Assembly (NCBI RefSeq): GCF_000092865.1
Contig: NC_014151.1
Location: 868,001 to 932,000, forward strand
Length of the DNA: 64,000 nt
Reading direction: 5' to 3'
Origin: Cellulomonas flavigena DSM 20109
GTDB lineage: Bacteria > Actinomycetota > Actinomycetes > Actinomycetales > Cellulomonadaceae
Below are positions 51,292-60,471 of the stretch, in pieces (the stretch's first letter is position 1; the number at the start of each line of letters is the position of its first letter). The notes under the pieces were generated by a model. That model worked only from the letters and a program-made list of their open reading frames with translations, made no database searches and had not been told where the DNA came from. A program made the translations under genes and the position numbers.

Positions 51292-51386
51292 CGGCCCATC
51301 GTAGAGGTACCGAGACCGGGGCGTTCCGGGCACCGCGCGAGGTCGCGCGGCGGGGGCCGGCGGCTGTCGGGTGGCAGGCTGGTGCG

Positions 51387-52310
51387 GTGACCTCCGTGCC
51401 TCCCGACGCGCCCGAGCCCGACGTCGACCCCGGCGACGGGCCCCGCCCGCCGGCGCGGTCGCTGCGTCCGGGTGAGGGTGCGCTCGTGCTCGCGGCGACC
51501 CCCATCGGTGACGCGGAGGACGCCTCGCCGCGCCTGCGTCGCCTGCTCGCCGAGGCCGACGTCGTCGCGGCCGAGGACACGCGCCGCACACGTGCGCTCG
51601 CGGCGCGCCTGGGCGTGGGCGTCACGGGTCGTGTCGTCAGCCACCACGAGCACAACGAGTCGGGCCGCGCCGACGACCTGCTGGACGTGGTCGCGCGGGG
51701 CGGCACGGTGCTCGTCGTGACGGACGCCGGCATGCCGACCGTCTCGGACCCCGGGTTCCGGGTCGTCCAGGCGGCCGTGGCCGCGGGCCTGCCGGTCACC
51801 GTGGCGCCCGGGCCGAGCGCGGTCCTGGCGGCGCTCGCGCTGTCGGGCCTGCCGACCGACCGGTTCTGCTTCGAGGGTTTCCTTCCCCGCAAGGCGGGGG
51901 ACCGTGCGCGGGTGCTCGCCGCCCTGGCGGCCGAGCGGCGCACGATCGTGCTCTTCGAGGCGCCGCACCGCGTCGCGGACGCGCTCGACGCGCTCGTCAC
52001 GGCGTTCGGTGCGGACCGTCCGGCCGCCGTGTGCCGTGAGCTGACGAAGACGTACGAGGAGGTGCGGCGCGGCCCGCTGGCCGAGCTCGCGGCGTGGGCG
52101 CACGCGGGGGAGGTCCGTGGGGAGGTCGTGCTCGTCGTCGGTGGGGCCCCCGCGGACGGTCCGCGGGAGGCCGCCGACCTGGTGCCCGAGGTCCTGGCCC
52201 GCGTCGACGCCGGGGAGCGGCTCAAGGCCGCGGTCGCGGAGGTCGCGGAGGCGTCGGGCGTGGCGAAGCGCGACCTGTACGCGGCGGCGCTGGCGGCACG
52301 CACGCCCTGA
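51387..52310 (+). CDS. rsmI: 16S rRNA (cytidine-1402-2'-O)-methyltransferase RsmI
   Basis: 307 residues of the tetrapyrrole-methylase fold. SAM-binding and substrate motifs: LVLAATPIGDAEDASPRL, VVAAEDTRRTRALAARLG, SHHEHNE, VLVVTDAGMPTVSDPGFRVV, PGPSAVLAALALSGLP, FEGFLPRKAGDR, FEAPHRVADALDAL and RELTKTYEEVRRGPLAEL. The family C-terminal HTH-like tail (SGVAKRDLYAAAL) is present. Acts on 30S subunits with RsmH for C1402. GTG at 51387. Confidence 0.96.
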   Translation: MTSVPPDAPEPDVDPGDGPRPPARSLRPGEGALVLAATPIGDAEDASPRLRRLLAEADVVAAEDTRRTRALAARLGVGVTGRVVSHHEHNESGRADDLLDVVARGGTVLVVTDAGMPTVSDPGFRVVQAAVAAGLPVTVAPGPSAVLAALALSGLPTDRFCFEGFLPRKAGDRARVLAALAAERRTIVLFEAPHRVADALDALVTAFGADRPAAVCRELTKTYEEVRRGPLAELAAWAHAGEVRGEVVLVVGGAPADGPREAADLVPEVLARVDAGERLKAAVAEVAEASGVAKRDLYAAALAARTP

Positions 52311-52372
52311 GGTGCGCGCGCGGCGGGCGGCGCCGCGCTGCGGGGGCGCCCCGGCACGGGCACAGTGGGGTG

Positions 52373-53578
52373 ATGACGTCACGCACGCACCGTCGCAGGC
52401 CCGGGCCGCTGGCCGTCGGCGTGGTCGGCGCGCTGCTCGTCGGCTGCACCGCCGACGTCCCCGCACCGGGCCCGTCGGCGCCCGCGCCGACGACCGGGCC
52501 GCCCGCGACCACCTCCTCCGGTGCACCGCTGGTGCGCGACGTCCCGACCGTCGCGGTGCAGTCCGTGCAGGACGTCGTGACGGGTCTCGACGTGCCCTGG
52601 GGGCTGGCGTTCCTGCCGGGCGACCGCGCGCTGGTGACGCTGCGGGACGCGGCCCGCCTCGTCGTCGTCGCCGACGACGGGTCCCTCACCGAGGTGACGG
52701 GGCCGGGGGCCGAGCAGATCGCGGCGGCGACCGACGCGCGCGGCGAGGGCGGGCTGCTGGGCGTCGCCGTCGTGCCCGGCGCCGGGTCGTCCGGCCTCGT
52801 CGACGTCGTCGTGTACCTCACGTCGCGCACCGACAACCGCGTCCTGCGCGCGACGCTCGACGGGACGACGCTCGGACCGACGCGCGTGCTGCTCGACGGG
52901 ATCCCCCGCGGCACGAACCACAACGGCGGCCGGCTGGCGTTCGGGCCCGACGGGTACCTGTACGTCACCACGGGCGACACCTACACGACCGACCTCGCGC
53001 CGGACCCCGCCAGCCTGGGCGGCAAGGTGCTGCGCGTCACGGCGGACGGCGCGCCGGCCCCGGACAACCCCGACCCGTCGTCGCCGGTGTGGACGCGCGG
53101 GCACCGCAACGTGCAGGGCATCGGCTGGGCGCCCGACGGGCGCGTGTTCGCCTCCGAGTTCGGGCAGGACACGTGGGACGAGCTCAACGTGCTGCGCGGA
53201 GGGGCCGACTACGGGTGGCCTGCCGTCGAGGGCGCGGGCGGGGCCGCCGAGGGGTACGTCGACCCGGTCGCCACGTGGGCGACGTCGGACGCGTCACCCT
53301 CCGGCCTGGCCGTCACCGACGAGGGTGTGTACCTGGCCGGTCTGCGTGGACGCACCCTGTGGCGCGTCCCGCTGCGGCCCGTCGAGCCGGACGCCGGCCC
53401 CGAGGACGACGCCGCGGGCGTCGGCACGCCGCAGCCGCTGCTCGCCGGCGAGCACGGCCGGCTGCGGGCGGTCGAGGTCGCCCCGGACGGCTCGCTGTGG
53501 GTCCTCACCCAGAACACCGACGGGCGCGGCGACCCGGTCGAGGGTGACGACCGGATCCTGCGCGTCACGCTCGGCTGA
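52373..53578 (+). CDS. lipoprotein PQQ-type sugar dehydrogenase (GSDH domain)
   Basis: 401 residues. Signal peptide with lipobox GALLVGC, Pro/Ala/Thr linker, then a six-bladed propeller of soluble glucose/sorbosone dehydrogenases: VVTGLDVPWGLAFLPGDRALVT, ARGEGGLLGVAVVP, GTNHNGGRLAFGPDGYLYVTTGDTY and WTRGHRNVQGIGWAPDGRVFASEFGQDTWDELNVL. Outside the membrane; would need PQQ and calcium, and no PQQ synthesis gene is visible. ATG at 52373 (GTG 52370 also possible), CACAGT 6 bp upstream. Confidence 0.88.
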   Translation: MTSRTHRRRPGPLAVGVVGALLVGCTADVPAPGPSAPAPTTGPPATTSSGAPLVRDVPTVAVQSVQDVVTGLDVPWGLAFLPGDRALVTLRDAARLVVVADDGSLTEVTGPGAEQIAAATDARGEGGLLGVAVVPGAGSSGLVDVVVYLTSRTDNRVLRATLDGTTLGPTRVLLDGIPRGTNHNGGRLAFGPDGYLYVTTGDTYTTDLAPDPASLGGKVLRVTADGAPAPDNPDPSSPVWTRGHRNVQGIGWAPDGRVFASEFGQDTWDELNVLRGGADYGWPAVEGAGGAAEGYVDPVATWATSDASPSGLAVTDEGVYLAGLRGRTLWRVPLRPVEPDAGPEDDAAGVGTPQPLLAGEHGRLRAVEVAPDGSLWVLTQNTDGRGDPVEGDDRILRVTLG

Positions 53579-53625
53579 GGCCCGACGCGCTCCGGACGCG
53601 GGTGCGCCGTGACCGGCGTGGTCGC

Positions 53626-53654
53626 TTTGGGGGGATCGTCGGGATCTGTACTGT
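53626..53654 (+). promoter_or_regulatory. possible promoter of the small membrane protein/PH-domain operon
   Basis: TTTGGG, 17-bp spacer, TACTGT (53649-53654); start point about 100 nt upstream of the 55-residue gene. Confidence 0.35.
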
Positions 53655-53759
53655 GTGCCGCGAGGCGCCGCTGCCGCGGCGTCGTGGACCGGCCGGACGA
53701 CGACGGCGGCGCGGTGATCAGCTGCACGACCACGCGACGACGACACGACGGGAGCCACC

Positions 53760-53927
53760 ATGCCGCCGAGGGCCAAGAGCATCCTCATGTGGATCATCGT
53801 GGTCTTCCTCATCTACGCCGTGGCGACCAACCCCGACCGCGCGGCCGGGGTGGTCGAGGGCATCGGCAACTTCATCTACAGCGTGTTCGCGGGCTTCGCG
53901 CAGTTCTTCGACAACCTCGCGAACTGA
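53760..53927 (+). CDS. 55-residue membrane protein
   Basis: MPPRAKSILMWIIVVFLIYAV gives one membrane helix, followed by TNPDRAAGVVEGIGNFIYSVFAGFAQFFDNLAN, an amphipathic helix rich in Phe. Similar short proteins precede PH-domain membrane protein genes in other actinobacteria as I recall, and the same order is seen here (38 bp gap). Start ATG at 53760; GGGAGCC just upstream. Unknown role, possibly a subunit of the next protein. Confidence 0.7.
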   Translation: MPPRAKSILMWIIVVFLIYAVATNPDRAAGVVEGIGNFIYSVFAGFAQFFDNLAN

Positions 53928-53965
53928 CGCACCGCGGCGCCGCCTGACGGCCGGGAGGTGACGAC

Positions 53966-55081
53966 GTGACGACGGACCACGCCACGCGCATCGTCATGTC
54001 GCACCGGCTGCTGCGCCGGTACGTGCTGCCGGGCGAGCGGGTCGTGCTCGCCACGCGCCGCCACTGGGCCAAGCTCCTGGAGCCCGCCGCGACGGCGTCC
54101 GGGGTCTTCGTGGTGTGCGCGTGGCTGAGCTACCGGCTGCAGCCCGCGATCGGCGACGGCGTGTACGTGGTGTGGTGGCTGTGGTTCGCGGCGCTGCTGC
54201 GCTTCGGGTGGTTCCTGCTGCTGTGGCGCGTCGAGTGGTTCGTCGCCACCGACAAGCGGATGCTCCTGCTCACGGGGCTCGTGACGCACCAGGTCGGCAT
54301 GATGCCGCTCGCGAAGGTCACCGACATGCGGTACTCGCGGACCGTGGTCGGGCAGCTGCTCGGGTACGGGCAGTTCCTGCTGGAGTCCGCGGGGCAGGAC
54401 CAGGCGCTGCGCCTCATCGGGTGGGTCGCCCGCCCGGACGCGACGTACCGCGACCTGTGCGCGCTGATCTTCACGCCGGTGACCGTGCCGCCGCCCGACG
54501 GCGAGGACGACGCGGGCCCGGCGGCGGTCCCGCGGCGCCGCGGGAGGCGCCGCCCCGACGGCCCGCCGCCGTCCGTCCCACCGCGCCGAGCCGGCGGTGT
54601 CGCGGTCGCCGAGGCGCCGGCGGCTGCCGCGACCGGCGCGCAGCCGGCCGCGGCCGAGACCGCTCCGGGGCCCGTCGACCTGCCCGAGCGGTGGGACGAG
54701 CCGGTCGTGGTGTGGCCCACGCGCGAGCGGCCCTTCGACGTCGACGACACCCAGCCGCTGCGCATCCGGCAGCGCGACGAGACCGACGACGTCGACGCGG
54801 CACCCGACGAGGACCTCGGCCCGGAGCGCCGGCTGCCGCCCACGCTGGCCGAGGCGTCCGAGGACGCCACGTCGATCGAGGCCGAGGCGATCGCCGGGGA
54901 GGAGGCCCTCCGGCTCGAGGAGGAGGAGGCGTACGAACGGGCGTACGACCTCTCCGAGCCGTCGGCGCGTGTCGACCTGGGCCGACGGCGCTGGCGCGAG
55001 GACGTCGACGCACCCGAGGGCCCGCTCGAGGCGCGACCGGAGGACGGCACGGCCGAGGACGACGGCGGCCGGCGCTCGTAG
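53966..55081 (+). CDS. PH-domain membrane protein (bPH2-like)
   Basis: 371 residues. Two membrane helices (about 45-85) are followed by a bacterial PH domain (WRVEWFVATDKRMLLLTGLVTHQVGMMPLAKVTDMRYSRTVVGQLLGYGQFLLESAG). The second half is disordered: Arg/Pro-rich, then strongly acidic (EEALRLEEEEAYERAYDL). The PH domain is on the cytosolic side next to the membrane. Function unknown. GTG at 53966 follows GGGAGGTGA. Confidence 0.85.
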   Translation: MTTDHATRIVMSHRLLRRYVLPGERVVLATRRHWAKLLEPAATASGVFVVCAWLSYRLQPAIGDGVYVVWWLWFAALLRFGWFLLLWRVEWFVATDKRMLLLTGLVTHQVGMMPLAKVTDMRYSRTVVGQLLGYGQFLLESAGQDQALRLIGWVARPDATYRDLCALIFTPVTVPPPDGEDDAGPAAVPRRRGRRRPDGPPPSVPPRRAGGVAVAEAPAAAATGAQPAAAETAPGPVDLPERWDEPVVVWPTRERPFDVDDTQPLRIRQRDETDDVDAAPDEDLGPERRLPPTLAEASEDATSIEAEAIAGEEALRLEEEEAYERAYDLSEPSARVDLGRRRWREDVDAPEGPLEARPEDGTAEDDGGRRS

Positions 55082-55285
55082 GGACGGGCCCTCGGCCGTC
55101 CGCGGGCCGAACCGCCGGGCCCCCCTGCACGTGCGCACCTGTCCGGTCTGGGCGGTTGGGCCCAGCCGGCCCCGTCGCACCGCGCATAGCCTCGCGGGGC
55201 GGCCGCGCCGTCGGCGCCGGCCGTGCGGCGGCCCGGTGCCGCGGCTCCCTCCCGTCGTACCGACCGCAGCGAACGGAGCCCGCGC

Positions 55286-56050
55286 ATGGGACTGCTCGAC
55301 GGAAAGTCGCTCCTGGTCACCGGCGTCCTCACCGAGGGCTCGATCGCGTTCCACGTCGCCCGCCTGGCGCAGGAGCAGGGCGCCGAGGTGGTCCTCACCT
55401 CGTTCGGCCGGCAGCTGCGCCTGACGCAGGTCATCGCCCGGCGGCTGCCCGCCGCGGCGCCCGTCGTCGCGCTCGACGTGACGTCGCCGCAGGACCTGGC
55501 CGACCTGGCGAGCCGCGTCGCCGACCACGTCCCGCGGCTCGACGGTGTCGTCCACTCGATCGGGTTCGCGCCGCAGTCCGTGCTCGGCGGCCGGTTCCTC
55601 GAGGCGCAGTGGGACGACGTGGCCACGGCCCTGCACGTCTCCGCGTACTCGCTGCAGGCGCTCGCCGTGGCGGCGCAGCCGCTGATGGGGCCGGGGTCGT
55701 CCGTGGTGGGCCTGACCTTCGACGCGCGGTACGCGTGGCCCGTGTACGACTGGATGGGTGTGGCCAAGGCGGCCCTCGAGGCGACGTCGCGCTACCTCGC
55801 CCGCGACCTGGGGCCGCGGGGCGTCCGCGTCAACCTGGTCGCGGCCGGGCCCGTGCGGACGACGGCGGCCACGTCGATCCCCGGGTTCGACGCGATCGAG
55901 GACGGGTGGGACGCACGCGCCCCCCTGGGGTGGGACGTCCGGGACGCGGGGCCCAGCGCACGCGCCGTCGTCGCCCTGCTGTCCGACTGGTTCCCCGCCA
56001 CGACGGGCACGGTCGTGCACGTCGACGGCGGCGTGCACGTGATGGGCTGA
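55286..56050 (+). CDS. fabI: enoyl-[acyl-carrier-protein] reductase FabI
   Basis: 254 residues. Last reduction of the type II fatty-acid elongation cycle, using NADH. Divergent SDR of the FabI/InhA type: the N-terminal LLVTGVLTEGSIAFHVARLAQEQGAEVVLT lacks the classic TGxxxGxG, and the active site is Y-x6-K in VYDWMGVAKAALEATSRYLARDLG; HSIGFAP and GPVRTTAA are also typical. ATG at 55286. Partner fabG is not adjacent, unlike in the mycobacterial fabG-inhA operon. The homologous site is the target of triclosan and isoniazid. Confidence 0.94.
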   Translation: MGLLDGKSLLVTGVLTEGSIAFHVARLAQEQGAEVVLTSFGRQLRLTQVIARRLPAAAPVVALDVTSPQDLADLASRVADHVPRLDGVVHSIGFAPQSVLGGRFLEAQWDDVATALHVSAYSLQALAVAAQPLMGPGSSVVGLTFDARYAWPVYDWMGVAKAALEATSRYLARDLGPRGVRVNLVAAGPVRTTAATSIPGFDAIEDGWDARAPLGWDVRDAGPSARAVVALLSDWFPATTGTVVHVDGGVHVMG

Positions 56051-56058
56051 GGGGCACC

Positions 56059-57576
56059 GTGGCCGCTGTGACCTGCACACCCGTCGACCTCTCGCGGGGC
56101 GCGTGGCCCCGGGTCATCCAGGGCGGGATGGGGGTCGCCGTCTCGTCCTGGAGGATGGCACGCGCCGTCTCGCTCGCCGGTCAGCTGGGCGTGGTGTCCG
56201 GGACGGCGCTGGACGTCGTCCTCGCCCGCAGGCTGCAGGACGGGGACGTCGGCGGGCACCTGCGGCGGGCGCTCGCACACTTCCCGGTCCCCGCGATCGC
56301 GCAACGGGTCGTCGAGCGGTACCTGCGGCCCGGCGGGCGTCCACCCGGTCGGCCGTACCTGCCGGTCCCCAAGCTGCGGGCCCGCCCCTCGGCTCGCGGC
56401 GACGAGCTGGGCGCGGTGGGTGCGTTCGCCGAGGTGTGGCTGGCGAAGGAGGGTCACGACGCGCCCGTCGGCATCAACCTGCTGGAGAAGATCCAGCTCG
56501 CGACGCCGAGCGTGCTGTACGGCGCGATGCTCGCGGGCGTCGACGTCGTCCTCATGGGTGCCGGCATCCCGACGCAGGTCCCGCGGCTGCTGGACCGGCT
56601 GGCGCGGCACGAGCCCGGCGTGCTCGACCTGCACGTGGACGGCGGGACCACGGCGCACACCGTGTCGCTCGACCCGCGTGCCCTGACAGGTGCCGAGGCG
56701 GCCCCGCTGCGACGGCCGCGCTTCCTCGCCGTGGTGTCGGCGCACGTGCTGGCCGCGCACCTCGCGAAGGACGCCACGACCCGACCCGACGGTTTCGTCG
56801 TCGAGGGGCCGCGGGCCGGCGGGCACAATGCGCCCCCGCGGGGCCGCCGCGTCCTCGACGACGACGGTCAGCCCGTGTACGGGCCGCGCGACGACGCGGA
56901 CCTCGCCCAGGTCGCGCGGACCGGTCTGCCGTTCTGGCTCGCCGGCGGGGCGGGGACGCCGGAGGCGGTGCGCGAGGCGCTGCGCGTCGGCGCGGCGGGG
57001 GTCCAGTGCGGGTCGCTGTTCGCCCTCGCCGAGGAGTCCGGGCTCGCGGAGGACGCGCGTGCGCAGGTGCTGGCGCGGCTGCGCGACGGGACCCTCGAGG
57101 TCCGCACCGACCCGCGCGCCTCGCCGACGGGCTTCCCGTTCAAGGTCGTGTCCCTGCCCGGCACGCAGTCGCAGGACGCGGTGCACGCGGCCAGGCCGAA
57201 GCTGTGCGACGTGGGGCACCTGCGCGTGCCGTTCGAGCGCGACGACGGGTCCCTGGGCTACCGGTGCCCGGGCGAGCCGCTCGACGCCTACCTGGAGAAG
57301 GGCGGGGCGGAGGCGGACACCGTGGGCCGCAAGTGCGTCTGCAACGCGCTGCTGGCCGGTGTCGGCCTCGGGCAGGTCCGCCGTGACGGGTACCGGGAGA
57401 CCGCCCTGCTCACGCTGGGGTCGGACGTCGACGGCCCCGCCCGGATGCTGGCGCGGCACCCCGACGGGTGGACGTGCCGCGACGTGGTCGACTTCCTGCT
57501 CGGGGCGGGTGGGGCGGCCCCGGGTGCGGCCGCGGACCCGTCGTACGTCGACGACGCCACGGGGCCGAACACCTAG
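56059..57576 (+). CDS. nitronate monooxygenase-family FMN protein
   Basis: 505 residues, longer than the usual 320-380. VIQGGMGVAVSSWRMARAVSLAGQLGVVSGTALD opens the TIM barrel; VDVVLMGAGIPTQVPRLL, FVVEGPRAGGHNAP, and PFWLAGGAGTPEAVREALRVGAAGVQCGSLFALAEES form the FMN-binding part. A C-terminal extension contains several Cys (KLCDVGHL, YRCPG, KCVCNALL). Oxidises nitronates or acts as a flavin reductase; real substrate unknown. GTG at 56059, 8 bp after the fabI stop, same operon. Confidence 0.85.
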   Translation: MAAVTCTPVDLSRGAWPRVIQGGMGVAVSSWRMARAVSLAGQLGVVSGTALDVVLARRLQDGDVGGHLRRALAHFPVPAIAQRVVERYLRPGGRPPGRPYLPVPKLRARPSARGDELGAVGAFAEVWLAKEGHDAPVGINLLEKIQLATPSVLYGAMLAGVDVVLMGAGIPTQVPRLLDRLARHEPGVLDLHVDGGTTAHTVSLDPRALTGAEAAPLRRPRFLAVVSAHVLAAHLAKDATTRPDGFVVEGPRAGGHNAPPRGRRVLDDDGQPVYGPRDDADLAQVARTGLPFWLAGGAGTPEAVREALRVGAAGVQCGSLFALAEESGLAEDARAQVLARLRDGTLEVRTDPRASPTGFPFKVVSLPGTQSQDAVHAARPKLCDVGHLRVPFERDDGSLGYRCPGEPLDAYLEKGGAEADTVGRKCVCNALLAGVGLGQVRRDGYRETALLTLGSDVDGPARMLARHPDGWTCRDVVDFLLGAGGAAPGAAADPSYVDDATGPNT

Positions 57577-57585
57577 GATCGGCGC

Positions 57586-59373
57586 ATGTCCCGCATCCTG
57601 TCGGCCGTCGCGTGGCCCTACGCGAACGGTCCCCGCCACATCGGTCACGTCGCCGGCTTCGGCATCCCCTCGGACGTCTTCAGCCGGTACATGCGCATGG
57701 CGGGGCACGACGTGCTCATGGTGTCGGGCACGGACGAGCACGGCACGCCGATCCTGGTGCAGGCCGACAAGGAGGGCGTCAGCGCGCAGGAGCTCGCGGA
57801 CCGGTACAACCGCGTCATCGTCGAGGACCTCACGCAGCTCGGCCTGTCGTACGACCTGTTCACGCGCACCACGACCCGCAACCACTACGCGGTCGTGCAG
57901 GAGATGTTCCGCACGGTGCACAGGAACGGGTACATGGTCGAGCGGACCACGATGGGCGCGGTCAGCCCGTCGACCGGCCGCACGCTGCCGGACCGCTACA
58001 TCGAGGGCACCTGCCCCATCTGCGGGTACGACGGCGCGCGCGGCGACCAGTGCGACAACTGCGGCAACCAGCTCGACGCGATCGAGCTGAAGAACCCCCG
58101 CAGCAGGATCAACGGCGAGACGCCGAGGTTCGTCGAGTCGAACCACTTCTTCCTCGACCTGCCGGCGTTCGTCGACGCGCTGGGCGACTGGCTGCGCGCG
58201 CGCGACGGCTGGCGGCCCAACGTCCTGAAGTTCTCGCTCAACCTGCTCGACGACGTGCGCCCGCGCGCCATGACGCGCGACATCGACTGGGGCATCCCCG
58301 TGCCGCTCGAGGGCTGGGAGGACAACCCGTCCAAGCGCCTGTACGTGTGGTTCGACGCGGTCATCGGGTACCTGTCGGCGTCGATCGAGTGGGCGCGCCG
58401 CAGCGGTGACCCCGACGCGTGGCGGCAGTGGTGGAACGACCCCGAGGCCCTGTCGTACTACTTCATGGGCAAGGACAACATCACGTTCCACTCGCAGATC
58501 TGGCCGGCGGAGCTGCTCGGGTACGACGGCAAGGGCGCGCGCGGCGGCGAGCCGGGTGCGTTCGGGTCCCTCAACCTGCCGACCGAGGTCGTGTCGAGCG
58601 AGTTCCTCAACGTCGAGGGCAAGCAGTTCTCGACGTCGCGCGGGGTCGTCATCCTGGTGCGCGACATGCTTGCGCGGTACCAGCCCGACGCGCTGCGCTA
58701 CTACATCTCGGTCGCCGGCCCGGAGACGCAGGACGTCGACTTCACGTGGGCGGAGTTCAAGCGCCGCACCAACGACGAGCTGGTCGCGGGCTGGGGCAAC
58801 CTGGTCAACCGGACCGCGAGCATGGTGCACAAGAACTTCGGTGAGATCCCGACGCCGGGCGAGCTGCAGCCGGTCGACGTCGAGCTGAACGCGCAGGTGG
58901 CCGCGGCCTTCGGGCGCGTCGGCGAGCTCGTGGGCGCACACCGGCAGCGGCAGGCGCTCCAGGAGGCCATGCGCGTGGTCACCGAGGCCAACCGGTACGT
59001 CTCGGAGACCGAGCCGTGGAAGCTGAAGACGGACCGTGACCGCCTGGCGACCGTGCTGCACACGACGACGCAGGCGGTCAGCGACCTCAACACGCTGCTC
59101 GCGCCGTTCCTGCCGCACAGCGCGCAGGCCGTGCACGAGGCGCTCGGCGGGACGGGCACGTTCTCGCCGCAGCCGCGGATCGAGGAGGTCGCCGACCTCG
59201 ACGACGACAGCCGGCACTACCCGGTCATCACCGGCGACTACACGGCCGTGCGCGGGACGTGGCAGCCGCGGGCGGTCGTTCCGGGCACGCGGATCGACAA
59301 GCCGACGCCGGTCTTCACCAAGCTCGACGACGCGATCGTCGAGGAGGAGCTCGAGCGGCTCCGGCAGTCCTGA
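57586..59373 (+). CDS. metG: methionyl-tRNA synthetase
   Basis: 595 residues, class I synthetase. [14 protein letters not shown] holds the HIGH motif; the zinc knuckle is [18 protein letters not shown] near residues 144-161; the KMSKS loop appears as GKQFSTSRG near 345; the anticodon domain fills the C-terminal third. No appended C-terminal dimerisation (tRNA-binding) domain, as in other short MetRS. ATG at 57586, 9 bp after the preceding stop. Leads the conserved metG-tatD-rpf-rsmA series. Confidence 0.97.
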   Translation: MSRILSAVAWPYANGPRHIGHVAGFGIPSDVFSRYMRMAGHDVLMVSGTDEHGTPILVQADKEGVSAQELADRYNRVIVEDLTQLGLSYDLFTRTTTRNHYAVVQEMFRTVHRNGYMVERTTMGAVSPSTGRTLPDRYIEGTCPICGYDGARGDQCDNCGNQLDAIELKNPRSRINGETPRFVESNHFFLDLPAFVDALGDWLRARDGWRPNVLKFSLNLLDDVRPRAMTRDIDWGIPVPLEGWEDNPSKRLYVWFDAVIGYLSASIEWARRSGDPDAWRQWWNDPEALSYYFMGKDNITFHSQIWPAELLGYDGKGARGGEPGAFGSLNLPTEVVSSEFLNVEGKQFSTSRGVVILVRDMLARYQPDALRYYISVAGPETQDVDFTWAEFKRRTNDELVAGWGNLVNRTASMVHKNFGEIPTPGELQPVDVELNAQVAAAFGRVGELVGAHRQRQALQEAMRVVTEANRYVSETEPWKLKTDRDRLATVLHTTTQAVSDLNTLLAPFLPHSAQAVHEALGGTGTFSPQPRIEEVADLDDDSRHYPVITGDYTAVRGTWQPRAVVPGTRIDKPTPVFTKLDDAIVEEELERLRQS

Positions 59374-59375
59374 CC

Positions 59376-60308
59376 GTGGGCCGCAGGTCCCGCGCGACCG
59401 GCTGGCCCGCGGCCCCGGAGCCGCTGCCGTCGCCCGTCGTCGACAACCACACGCACCTGGAGTCGGTGGTCGGGTGGCGGGCCGACGGCTGGGACCCCGC
59501 CGACGCGGCCGCCCACCCCGACCTCGCCGCGCATCTGGAGCGCGCGGCGCAGGTCGGGGTGACGCGCATGGTGCAGGTCGGGTGCGACCTCGACGCGCTC
59601 GCGTGGACGGACGCGGCCGTGCGCGCGCACCCCGCGCTGCTCGGCGCCGTGGCCATCCACCCCAACGAGGCCGTGCTGCACGCGGGCGTGCACGAGGTCG
59701 CGCCCGACGGGCTCGACCCCGACCCGCAGCCACGGCACGACGTGCCGCTGGACGACGCGATCGCGGCCGTCGCGGCCGTCGCGGCCCGCAACCCGCGCGT
59801 GCGGGCGATCGGCGAGACGGGGCTGGACCACTTCCGCGCGGGGGAGCGCGGGCGCGCGGTGCAGCGCGAGGCGTTCCGTGCGCACGTCGCGCTCGCCAAG
59901 GAGCTCGGCCTGGCGCTGCAGATCCACGACAGGGACGCGCACGCCGAGGTCGTCGAGGTCCTGCTGGCCGACGGCGCGCCCGAGCGCACGGTCTTCCACT
60001 GCTTCTCCGGGGACGCGGGCCTCGCGCGCGTCGCGGCCGAGCACGGCTGGTACTGCTCGTTCGCCGGGCCGGTGTCGTTCCCCGCCAACGAGGCCCTGCG
60101 CGACGCCCTGCGCGTCCTGCCCGCCTCGCTCGTGCTGGTGGAGACCGACGCCCCGTACCTCACGGTCCACCCGCTGCGCGGGCGACCGAACTCGCCGTAC
60201 CTCCTGCCGGGGACCCTGCGCGCGGTCGCCGAGGCGACCGGGAGGTCGCTGGCAGACGTCTGCGCGCAGGTCAGCGCCGTGTCGCAGGCGGTCTACGGCG
60301 ACTGGTGA
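59376..60308 (+). CDS. tatD: TatD-family metal-dependent hydrolase
   Basis: 310 residues. TatD DNase fold with the metal ligands VVDNHTHLE, the Glu of IGETGLDHF, HDRDAH, VFHCFSGDAGLA and VETDAPYL. Acts as a 3'-5' DNase or in tRNA/D-aminoacyl quality roles in other bacteria. A loop of about 20 residues (HEVAPDGLDPDPQPRHDVPL) is typical of actinobacterial members. GTG at 59376, 2 bp after metG, so co-translated. Confidence 0.93.
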   Translation: MGRRSRATGWPAAPEPLPSPVVDNHTHLESVVGWRADGWDPADAAAHPDLAAHLERAAQVGVTRMVQVGCDLDALAWTDAAVRAHPALLGAVAIHPNEAVLHAGVHEVAPDGLDPDPQPRHDVPLDDAIAAVAAVAARNPRVRAIGETGLDHFRAGERGRAVQREAFRAHVALAKELGLALQIHDRDAHAEVVEVLLADGAPERTVFHCFSGDAGLARVAAEHGWYCSFAGPVSFPANEALRDALRVLPASLVLVETDAPYLTVHPLRGRPNSPYLLPGTLRAVAEATGRSLADVCAQVSAVSQAVYGDW

Positions 60309-60355
60309 GCCCGTCACGGCCCCGGTCACGGCAGGGCTCCCGGCTGGTGGCGAGG

Positions 60356-60371
60356 GTCACGGGTCGGTTAC
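60356..60371 (+). promoter_or_regulatory. MtrA-box-like direct repeat upstream of first rpf-like gene
   Basis: GTCAC-N6-GTTAC: two half-sites one helical turn apart. MtrA of actinobacteria binds such repeats before cell-wall hydrolase and rpf genes. The same arrangement precedes the second rpf gene. Confidence 0.4.
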
Positions 60372-60471
60372 GGTTCGTGCGGTGCTCTGCGGCGTGCGCG
60401 GTCAAGCGCGCGGCGCGGGATGCCGATGAGAGCTTCAGGGCAGCGTCCCTCCCGCCGACCCGAAGGACACC

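Noticed and set aside
60309..60471. Possible ydaO-type (c-di-AMP) riboswitch before the rpf-like gene, as known in some actinobacteria
   Set aside because: The leader is only 163 nt and the conserved ydaO sequence blocks could not be found here or before the second rpf gene.
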